Assembly (NCBI GenBank): GCA_963942565.1
Contig: OZ012690.1
Coordinates: 34,452,508-34,516,507 of the forward strand
Origin: Maea johnstoni
Taxonomy: Eukaryota; Annelida; Polychaeta; Spionida; Magelonidae
Length of the DNA stretch: 64,000 nt
Direction: 5' to 3'
A model generated the notes under the pieces. The model had not been told where the DNA came from. It made no database searches and was given only the letters and a program-made list of their open reading frames with translations. Below, in pieces: positions 55,826 through 64,000 of the stretch. Position 1 is the stretch's first letter, and each line of letters starts with the position of its first letter. The position numbers were made by a program, and so were the translations under genes.

Positions 55826-57859
55826 CATTATTGTAGTATGTGCTGAAATACTAGGAATTGCAATAAGAGAAAATAGAAAAATAGAAGGCATCGAAATTTT
55901 TGGGTATGAGCACAAAATCTCACAATATGCCGACGACACCACTCTAATAATAAAAAACTGCAAAAATAGTTTAAATAGGGTATTAGATACACTTAAGTTT
56001 TTCCACGGGGTATCTGGACTGAAAGTCAATATTGAAAAAACAAAGGTTGTGCAGCTTGGAAAGCCGGGGGACAGCAGGATGATAAACTTAGATAAAGAAA
56101 AATTAGAATTAACAGATGAGTTTGTACTATTAGGGATACAATTCAATAGAAAAGAACTTCACAAAATAACAGATGAAAATTGTAAGTTAAAGCTTCCAAA
56201 AATGAAAAAAATCCTAAGACAATGGAAAAGAAGGAAACTAACAATAAATGGTAAAATTACAGTGTTTAAGAGTTTAATCTCTAGTATGATTACTCACATC
56301 CTGCTGTCCCTCCCAAACCCCTCCCAGGAATTTATAAAAGAATATGAAAAAATCTGCAAAAACTTTCTGTGGGGAGAAAAACCACCAAAATTCAGGCAAG
56401 AGATACTGGAATACCCATATGAAATGGGAGGTTTACAGCTGCATAATCTAGAAAGATTTTCCTCTTCTTTAAAAGCAACGTGGTTGAGGAGGATTATATC
56501 CACTGACAGCAGTTGGACAATATTCGCTCTGGCATATAAAATAGACAAATGTTGGCTATTTGGTAATGAATATATAGAGCTAAATAGAGATAAAATGAAA
56601 AATATGTTTTGGAGAGATATAATGGACTCAATAACTTTATTAAGAGCAGAAATTAGACCAACAAAGGATTTGGATTATCTATGCTGGCCACTATGGTTTG
56701 ACCAAAATTTGAATCTCCCTTTAATACAGAAACTCCAAAATAAAAATGTGAATATGATTTCAGATGTCATGGGAGAATTCTGGAATATAATGTCCAAAGA
56801 AGAAATAGAGGGAACAAGAGGAATTAATTTAAACTTTCTGGAATATATGGCAATACATCATAGTGTATCAAGATTTATATTGAATGCAGAGAAAAATTTA
56901 CCAAATGTAGGCCCGTTTAGACCAATTTTATTAAATACAGTCTTTTCACAACAAAAAGGTTGTCAAAATATCTATAGAAAAACAGGACAGTATGGTATTA
57001 AAATTTTGCAAGAGATTTCACAGAAATGGGAGAGAGATATCTTGGTAGACATAGACATAGATGAGGTAAAACAGTCTATTAAACTGTTTAAAAAGACAAC
57101 TAGAAATATGTATTTGTGGGATATTCAGTTTAAATTGTGGCATGAGAGAGTGGCCACTAACACAAGACTATGTCACATGGGTATAAAAAACTCTGAATTG
57201 TGTGCATTCTGTCAGCAAAGGGAAACAAATACACATGCCTTTGTAGACTGTGATAGAGCAAATACCTTTTGGAGTGAAATCAAATTATTTCTACAGAGAT
57301 TTGGCTACCAAAATTTTAGATTGGAAAAAAATACTATAATATTTGGAGAATGTAATATGGATTTTTTCTTTAATATTGTATTAATAATTGGCAAGAAATT
57401 AATTTACCAAAAAAGAGAAGATAGAGCAGCTTACTCAATGGTACATTTCGAGAATATGCTAGAATTGGAAAGAAACTCAGAGGAGACATATGCTTTACAC
57501 AATGATACCCTAGACATATATGAACGCAAATGGGAAGTGTATATTATAGAACATTAAAAAGCGGTTATACCAAAGTTTGAAAAATGGAAAAATATACATG
57601 ATAACAGTAAAAACCAGCCACAGTTGTCACGTTTTGTGAGTCCGGTCTAAAAAGACCTCCAATGATGTTTATGTATGTTTTTAGGAGGCTGTGTCAAAAT
57701 GTAAAAATATAGATAAGATTGGAAATATATGTAGATACTGTACATTTGAGATACTTGTTTATTGTTTTTCTATTTTTATGTTTTATATGTCTTTTTACTT
57801 TTATGAAAAGATAATAAACGAACTCTGGGTTACCCAAAGTTCATAAAATTAAAAAAAAT
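55826..57859 (+). mobile_element. 5'-truncated L1/Tx1-like LINE
   Basis: The open frame 55809-57557 enters inside the reverse transcriptase (VVCAEILGIAIRENRK), includes catalytic SQYADDTTLII, the thumb (GKITVFKSLISSMITHIL), FLWGEKPPKFRQEIL and a C-terminal zinc knuckle CAFCQQRETNTHAFVDC. The stop is followed by a 300-base 3' UTR with AATAAACGAACTC and an A-rich end. Endonuclease and the first half of RT are missing, but the remaining frame of about 577 codons is uninterrupted. It belongs to the same clade as 57957-61951 (shared YADD, GK(I/V)T and zinc-knuckle layout) but a different family. The extra N-terminal codons before 55826 are host sequence. Confidence 0.92.
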
Positions 57860-57956
57860 GAAATCGATTTCAAAAACTAACATATATGATCATATACATA
57901 AGTGAAATCTCAATTGTAATTTTCGATGTAAAAATATTCTCACAATCAAGGATAAG

Positions 57957-60900
57957 TTTTTTTATTTTTAAATCATTTTTATTTTCCTTCCAGACACAGG
58001 CAAAAAAAACAGTACAAACATTGCAGCACATGGACAGTGTCCAAAGTGTGTAATAAATAGTGTGAAGTAGTATAATGTACACAGTTATGTACGTAACAAT
58101 TATTGCATATATATTTTGTTAAACATATATCATGGAGCATGACAATAAATATTTGATAATAAGTTAAATTGTTTCTCAAAAAGATTGCCTTTACCTTTTA
58201 AGTAGCAGCGATATTTTTCTTCAAAATAAAATTTCTTTACCTCATTTTTGACATTCAGCAAGTGTGGTTTTTGCTCTTTTTTCATACAATTGTATAATAC
58301 CTTTTTTGTCATTAAGATGATTGTGTTAATGGCGTTGGCATTTTCTAAATCCCCTAATATTATTTTTGACGATGATAAGTTGTAATTATCCATGCCAAGT
58401 GAACGTATCCATAATTGAATATTGCCCCATAATTCTTGTGAATAATGACATTCAAGAAACATGTGTTCGATGGAGTCGGATGTTTCATTACAGAAACCAC
58501 ATAAACCAGATTTTTTTAAGCCCATTTTAAACAACTTCTCATTTGTGTAAAATCGGTGGTGTAGGGTTCGAAACTGAATATATTTTAAATAAGTATCTTT
58601 GTAGAGTAGGTGATGTTTATGGAAGGATCTACCAAATTCAAAACTGTTCAGATTGAAATCAGTGTTTTCGCACCATTTAGCAACTGCTGTATCTAACACA
58701 TGAGATGAGGAAGTTTTCATCTGATTGTCTATTTTAGATACACCTTTTTTAGTCTGATTCAGAAAAATGTTAAGGGAGCTATTTTTGGGTGCGTCTTCTT
58801 CTAATAGTGGAAGATCCTTCCATTCAATAAAAGATTTGATTTTTTCAGTAATAAAATGGTAGTCTAAGAAGTTTGTTTTAACTCCATGTGTTTCCATGAA
58901 TTTATCCATCGGAAGAATAACATTCATTGTTCCTAGGAAGTCTGAGAGAGTGGAAATTCCTTTTTTGAACCATTGTCGGTTGATTGGGACTGAGAAAACA
59001 GGGTTCAACCAAATGGGTGTGTTTTTAATAAATGTTTTACCCATGACTGCTTCAGTTTGCCACATAACCTCAAGACTACCAATTACATCTAACCAAAATT
59101 TATTAGAAGTCATTTCTTTAATTTTCTCTAAAATGTCAGGACCGTAAATAAAGACTTCCCATAGATCAAAGTCATTGGGAAACTTTGTCCATTTACTATT
59201 GGAACAAATATATCTCTTTAACCAGCTTAGTTTCAAAGATTTTTCAAATAGTTGCAAATTGTGGAGTTTTAAACCGCCATATTGAATTTCTCCTTCAAGA
59301 ATTTCTTTTCGCCACTTCACTGGTTTACCACACCATAAAAATTTGGCAAAAGCATTGTAAAGAGTATTAAGGCACTCAGAGCTAGGGCTGGGAAGAGACA
59401 ACAACATATGAGTGATCTTGGAGATTAAAAGGGATTTGATAATAGTGACTTTCCCATAAGGGGTTAAATTTCTTGTGCTCCAAATTTTAATCAATTGTTC
59501 GATTTCCCCTAGTTTCCTATAAATGTTTAAATCCGAAATGTCCCCCAAGTTATTCATGTCATAATGTATCCCCAAGATCTCAAATTTGTCTGTCCAGTTG
59601 AAGCCGAATTTGCCCTGCCAGGGTATGTTGCTGTCTCTTGCAGCTCCTAGCTTGACTACCTTAGTTTTTTCCTTGTTAATATCTAAGCCAGATATATGTT
59701 TAAACCATTTTAAAACTCTTATGACACTTGATACAGACAACAGGTCTTCTCTAATAAGTAATGTCGTGTCATCAGCATATTGAGACACCTTGGACTCCTC
59801 ACCATGTACAACAATCCCTCGAATGTCTCGACACTCCCTAAGGACATGAGATAAGATCTCTGCACAAACTACAAAGATGTATGGTGATAGGGGATCACCC
59901 TGACGACAGCCTATCTCCAAGAATATGGGGGTTGAAAGATAACCATTTTGTTCTACCCTAGAAGTAGAGTTGAACTGGCATAATTTTATAGTGTTAATAA
60001 AGGTATCTCCAAAGCAAAAAGTTTTTAAAGCTTCTGATATGAATTCCCATTCGATAGTATCGAATGCTTTTGAGAAGTCAAGCACCATTAAAATACCAGA
60101 TATTTGTTCAGATGCACAGTATTCTATTGTATCATAAACCCGTCTTGTGTTTTCACCAATAAAACGCCCAGAGATTAATCCAGTCTGATCTTCATTGATA
60201 ATACTAGGCAGACATAATTTCAGTCTGTTTGAAACCATGGAAGAAAAAAATTTATAGATAGAGTTAAGAAGTGTCAATGGTCGCCAATTTTTGAGGTCAT
60301 TTCGGAGCTTTCCCTGTTTGGGTATGCATGTAATGACCCCATCAAGAGCTATTTTGGAAAAACCATTATTTTGGATTGCTTCTGTAATGTATCTGTAAAT
60401 CCAGTGTTGCAATTCATTTAAAAAGTACTTAAAAAACTCGTTTGAATATCCATCGGGGCCAGGGGCTTTATTTAGTTTGCTTGCCTTTATTGCGGTTTGA
60501 AGTTCTTCCAATGAGTAAGGGATTTCAAGTTTGTTATGGTCAGTGGCCGAAAGTTTGGGAAGGTTTTCTAGGAAATCTGCATATTTGGAATTTGATAATG
60601 GAGAAGTGTCTTTTGATGAAAATAGATCGGCATAAAAGTTGCGTTGTAGGGTAAGGATTTTTGCTGAGTCTGTAATTTCAATATCATCCCCAATGAGAGA
60701 GGGAATATTTTTGTTGACATGATTCCTCTTTTCCAAATTCAGAAAATACTTTGACGGTTTTTCCCAATTATCAGTTAAAGCAGCTCTTGAGCGTATAATA
60801 GTGCCCTTTATCTTTTTCTCTCGTAAATTCTCAAGTTGAAGAGATAGATCTCTAAGAGAATTTTTTTTGTCAATATTATTAATGTCAGAGTCAACCTCTG

Positions 60901-61951
60901 TTTGTAATTTTTTAATTGAAATAACGAGAGTTTCCTCGGCTTCTGTTTCTTGTCTTTTTTGTTTTTTTGAGAATTTGATAATTTTACCTCTTAGTTGACA
61001 CAAGAGGGTTTCTAGAAACAGAGTCGAGGAGATAGATATTTGTAGAGTTTGGCCCATATCATGGTCCACAAAGGCCTCACTGTAAACTGGTAATGCGTAT
61101 GTTTTTGAAATTAAGGATATTTCTGATTTAATCATGTCAACAAATTCTGTGTTTTCTAATAAGGCGTTATTGAATTTCCAAAGCCCTTTGCCCCTTTTCT
61201 GGCCTGATTTGTTTATTGATAATTTTATTATATTATGATCGCTTCTATATGAGTTTAATATTTCAGACTTTGGATTGAGAGAGAGTAATTCTTCTGAAAT
61301 CAGAAAATAATCAAGTCTAGAAGCTCTACAAGGTTTGTCAGACCTCCAAGTGAAGCGTTTTCTATTTTCATGTTGGATTCTCCAGATATCTAGAAGGTTC
61401 CCTTTCATAATGTGGTTATTAATAGTTTTGCTTGCCAATGTGTTTCTTAACGCACTGTAATTGTAGATGTCATTAGTTGATAAGGCAGCATTCCAATCGC
61501 CTGTCCATATTTCAGTTCCATTGGATACTGTGTGAAGCTTATCAAATAGTGTTGAAAACCAGACTGGGTCATCTCTGTTTGGAGCATACAGGTTAATAAT
61601 AAGAACATTTATGAGGTTTGTAATGGATAATTCAATAATCAGATATCTACCTTCGGGATCTTTAATGCACTGATTTACTTTATATTCAAAAGTGTTGTTT
61701 AACATAATCATAACTCCTCTACTGTTAGTAGAGTTGCCTGCAATAAAGTAATCAACATTCCATTCCTTACGGAGCATATTGAGATCCTTTTGAATTAGAT
61801 GGGTTTCTTGTAAGCAGACAATATCTGCTTTCAGATTTTTAATGTATTCAAAGATGTCCCTTCTTTTAAAGTGCTGTCGCAGACCCCTAATGTTTGCAGA
61901 GATCAAATCTAAGTCCGTTTTAGCCATGGTCAAATAGGGAGCATGAGACAA
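57957..61951 (-). mobile_element. L1/Tx1-like LINE with intact ORF2, A-rich 3' end at 57957-57982
   Basis: Minus-strand element. Its ORF2 (61951 or 61926 to 58130) is open for more than 1260 codons. The 3' UTR is about 170 bases ending in AATAAAAATGATTTAAAAAT. Only 100 bases separate this tail from the tail of the opposing LINE. The 5' limit is not determined; no ORF1 is visible between 62000 and 64000. Confidence 0.9.
58130..61951 (-). CDS. LINE ORF2: AP endonuclease plus reverse transcriptase
   Basis: Self-mobilisation protein of an L1/Tx1-like retrotransposon. In order: AP-endonuclease with ISANIRGL, IVCLQETHL, WTGDWNAAL, SRLDYFLIS and YRSDHNII (residues about 15-250); a helical linker rich in Lys/Glu; reverse transcriptase with KLNKAPGPDGYSNEFFK, LDFSKAFDTIEWEF, GCRQGDPLSPYIF and SQYADDTTLL; thumb GKVTIIKSLLISKITHMLL; and zinc knuckle CGFCNETSDSIEHMFLEC near the C-terminus. 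The upstream ATG gives 1273 aa; the one at 61926 (MAKTDLDLISANIRG) places the endonuclease at its usual distance and is the likelier start. All catalytic residues I can check are present and no stop interrupts it, so insertion is probably recent. Whether it is active cannot be judged without ORF1 and a 5' UTR. Confidence 0.95.
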   Translation of the reverse strand: MSHAPYLTMAKTDLDLISANIRGLRQHFKRRDIFEYIKNLKADIVCLQETHLIQKDLNMLRKEWNVDYFIAGNSTNSRGVMIMLNNTFEYKVNQCIKDPEGRYLIIELSITNLINVLIINLYAPNRDDPVWFSTLFDKLHTVSNGTEIWTGDWNAALSTNDIYNYSALRNTLASKTINNHIMKGNLLDIWRIQHENRKRFTWRSDKPCRASRLDYFLISEELLSLNPKSEILNSYRSDHNIIKLSINKSGQKRGKGLWKFNNALLENTEFVDMIKSEISLISKTYALPVYSEAFVDHDMGQTLQISISSTLFLETLLCQLRGKIIKFSKKQKRQETEAEETLVISIKKLQTEVDSDINNIDKKNSLRDLSLQLENLREKKIKGTIIRSRAALTDNWEKPSKYFLNLEKRNHVNKNIPSLIGDDIEITDSAKILTLQRNFYADLFSSKDTSPLSNSKYADFLENLPKLSATDHNKLEIPYSLEELQTAIKASKLNKAPGPDGYSNEFFKYFLNELQHWIYRYITEAIQNNGFSKIALDGVITCIPKQGKLRNDLKNWRPLTLLNSIYKFFSSMVSNRLKLCLPSIINEDQTGLISGRFIGENTRRVYDTIEYCASEQISGILMVLDFSKAFDTIEWEFISEALKTFCFGDTFINTIKLCQFNSTSRVEQNGYLSTPIFLEIGCRQGDPLSPYIFVVCAEILSHVLRECRDIRGIVVHGEESKVSQYADDTTLLIREDLLSVSSVIRVLKWFKHISGLDINKEKTKVVKLGAARDSNIPWQGKFGFNWTDKFEILGIHYDMNNLGDISDLNIYRKLGEIEQLIKIWSTRNLTPYGKVTIIKSLLISKITHMLLSLPSPSSECLNTLYNAFAKFLWCGKPVKWRKEILEGEIQYGGLKLHNLQLFEKSLKLSWLKRYICSNSKWTKFPNDFDLWEVFIYGPDILEKIKEMTSNKFWLDVIGSLEVMWQTEAVMGKTFIKNTPIWLNPVFSVPINRQWFKKGISTLSDFLGTMNVILPMDKFMETHGVKTNFLDYHFITEKIKSFIEWKDLPLLEEDAPKNSSLNIFLNQTKKGVSKIDNQMKTSSSHVLDTAVAKWCENTDFNLNSFEFGRSFHKHHLLYKDTYLKYIQFRTLHHRFYTNEKLFKMGLKKSGLCGFCNETSDSIEHMFLECHYSQELWGNIQLWIRSLGMDNYNLSSSKIILGDLENANAINTIILMTKKVLYNCMKKEQKPHLLNVKNEVKKFYFEEKYRCYLKGKGNLFEKQFNLLSNIYCHAP

Positions 61952-62114
61952 TCAAGGGGACTGATGAAGCCTGTGTGTAGAAGGTTTTACAAAAACAACT
62001 CAATATAATACAGTGGCTAAATGTGGGGACGAACCACATTTTAGCAATTGCATGGAAATAACACAACAAGTAGTACATGGAATATAAGAAGTGGACTACA
62101 GAGAATCTAAATAC

Positions 62115-62232
62115 CGAAAAAGAAAAAAAAACAAAAACAGCTAAAAAAAAAAAAAAAAAAGAAAAAAAAAAAGTAATAAATTTTGAGTACCGAAATGGAA
62201 AAAGAAAAAACAAAAAGAAAAAAAAAAGGTAA
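62115..62232. repeat. A-rich low-complexity tract
   Basis: Runs of A with scattered G/C (AAAAAGAAAAAACAAAAAG). On the LINE's own strand this is a T-rich tract upstream of ORF2. Could be LINE 5' UTR or the tail of another retrocopy. Confidence 0.8.
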
Positions 62233-62957
62233 TACCAAATTAAAGTTAAGTTAGACAAGCCAATAAAGTAAGTGTATCACCTGTTGTAGTAAGGAAAGTT
62301 CAGTCTTACACAGACTGCCGGAAATGTATCTCCTAAAGATAAATTTTCAATAACCAGTTAATGGTTTCATAGGAAAAGATTGTTGTCCACTAAATATATT
62401 TTAAAATAAGAGAGGGGGACCATAGTATATCTTCATATATGAATTATCTATGGTTTTAACATCACAAAAGATATATATGGGTTGATGATAATACAAAGAA
62501 TCTAAATACCGTGTAATAATATTACTTCACTAATTAAAGTGAGGTTGAGATTCCAAGCTTTTGATGGAAAAAGTAGTATTATCATCCAACTAGAAATAAA
62601 CACAGTTTTTTAGCCATAATGTGACAGCTGTTATATAAAATCAGCACTGTAATGAAACAATAAGTTACATCTCAAACTCTTTGTTAAGAAGAGAAATATT
62701 TTTAACTATGTATCATAACTAACATAATTTACACACAATAGTAAGTAACTTTCCTACTCTGTGAGTTATCGTAAACTGTATATTACAGTTTAAACCAAAG
62801 ATGAAATAATACCTGAAGAAATGGCGAAAGCGTTTTCACATAGTGAATTACATTTGAGCAATTAGGGCAGAATTGTGAATTCACAAGTCTGATACACAAG
62901 AATAAGAAACAGTGATTATACATATGCTGTATTCAATAAACTGATTAATCACAATGC
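62233..62957. other. Gene-free AT-rich stretch
   Basis: No coding or RNA gene recognised. AATCTAAATACCG occurs at 62506 and also inside the A-rich region near 62104, hinting at a related older repeat. Confidence 0.4.
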
Positions 62958-63820
62958 ACTCTATTTTGTATATATTATCTGAAATGTAACACCCAAAATT
63001 TATAAACTGACAATTATTTCAGCCAAGGGATTTTCACAAAATGATTTTTTCTCAAGTTGCATAATCAGAATGGAAAAAGAAGAATTGTAATGAAGACCTT
63101 GAAACGAAATGAATTCCATAATAGTTTTTGTCAATGTAACTGCTTTATTGGTCATGGGCCAATAAGTTGTTTATTGAAGTAACCATGTGAATTTAATATA
63201 TAACAGTGTATAGAGTGCATTGTGTTCAACATACAAATAAAGAAAAAAATATTGTCATGTTTTATAATAACAGCATTTTGAATATATAACAGGAATAGTA
63301 GACCGACATTTGTACCTATGATGCTCACACTGTAATGCCATATCTCAAGGCACTCTTTAAAGTATGTATTGTTTGAAATACAACAATCTAGTGTGAAGGG
63401 TTATTTATACTAGAAAGTATTATAAACAGATATTTCTTCTCACAGAATGATTATAACACCAGTTGCATAATCATGTGAAAGTCCTATACATTAATGAGGA
63501 ATGGGAAAAGAAATGAAATACAATAGTTACTGTATTTTTCCTAGGGTTTTATTGGTCAGGGGCCAATAAGTTGTTTAATAAAGTACCAATGTGATTTTAT
63601 TGAATAGTATGAGGTAGAGTGCAGTGAGAGTAGCATACAGTTTTTTCAATATAGAAAAGGAAATATGGCATCAGTATTTTGTACTATGCACAACCATTGT
63701 GTCTTTGACTGTCTAATAACCCTTTGCAATTTTTGTAATAACAGTACCGACAAATCAATCAAGGATAAGTTGTGAATTATTGGGACTTCAGCTATTGTGA
63801 ACTTAAAATGTATAATAGTA
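62958..63820. repeat. Two diverged tandem units of about 405 bp upstream of the LINE
   Basis: Paired blocks: AAAATGATT..TCAAGTTGCATAATCA (63039) with GAATGATT..ACCAGTTGCATAATCA (63444), and TTATTGGTCATGGGCCAATAAG (63144, given in part) with TTATTGGTCAGGGGCCAATA (63549). Spacing is about 405 in each pair. Divergence is substantial. Confidence 0.7.
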
Positions 63821-64000
63821 AATGTGCTAAGGTGGGTGAACAATATTTCTACCTAACTCAATGCAATGAAGTTTATGATATATGATTTCATACAATGTTT
63901 GTTGATGTTTTCATCAACGTTTCTCCAGCAAACATTTTCCTAAAGATGTGTTTGTTTGTAAGAGTATTATAATCAAAATAGCCAGCCTGTTTGATAACGC

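Overview
The window looks like part of a marine invertebrate nuclear genome. It has multi-exon genes with canonical GT/AG introns, several families of retrotransposons and DNA transposons, tRNA-derived SINEs and extreme microsatellite content. Fifteen (TA)n arrays alone cover roughly 3.2 kb by hand count. A deuterostome such as a cephalochordate is my best guess, but that is inference. No bacterial, organellar or CRISPR feature is present.

Five host genes can be built from splice sites and reading phase. (1) A two-pore-domain (K2P) potassium channel lies on the minus strand, 9085 to 4249, in five exons. Two of its exons are each exactly one base short of the length needed to stay in frame. 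(2, 3) Two fatty acid-binding protein (FABP) genes lie on the plus strand, 19850-26465 and 31160-34159. They sit in a head-to-tail segmental duplication (about 16035-27245 and 27246-35592) and share identical four-exon structures (73, 200, 102 and 63 coding bases). (4, 5) Two SLC10-type sodium/bile acid symporter genes lie in tandem on the minus strand, 43742-37238 (4 exons, 417 aa) and 53044-46699 (5 exons, 375 aa). The second has an extra intron that splits the codon of the predicted sodium-site glutamate. Lipid binding and bile-acid/sterol-type transport are related lipid-handling functions, but nothing in the sequence shows these genes act together.

Region by region. 1-3750: TA array, unrecognised AT-rich DNA, a 76-bp minisatellite abutting a CR1/L2-type LINE tail, and another TA array. 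3750-9100: K2P gene with SINEs in or beside its introns. 9100-16000: no host gene seen, but a 1.44-kb TIR element with a 7-bp target duplication, a TA-flanked MITE and a fold-back palindrome among TA arrays. 16000-35600: the FABP duplication. Comparing its two copies exposes insertions against an internal 'empty site': two LINE fragments and a TA-duplicating TIR element in copy 1, and a solo-LTR-like fossil and a short retro-insert directly behind the stop codon in copy 2. 35600-53100: the SLC10 pair, a 107-bp satellite apparently built from a SINE fragment just upstream of the first gene, a 0.7-kb inverted repeat and a 467-bp TIR element. 53100-64000: a 1.0-kb TIR element, SINE pieces, and two L1/Tx1-like LINEs facing tail to tail. 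One of these retains an uninterrupted 1.27-kb-codon endonuclease/reverse transcriptase ORF.

All exon boundaries, repeat periods and identities were derived by eye and were not computed.
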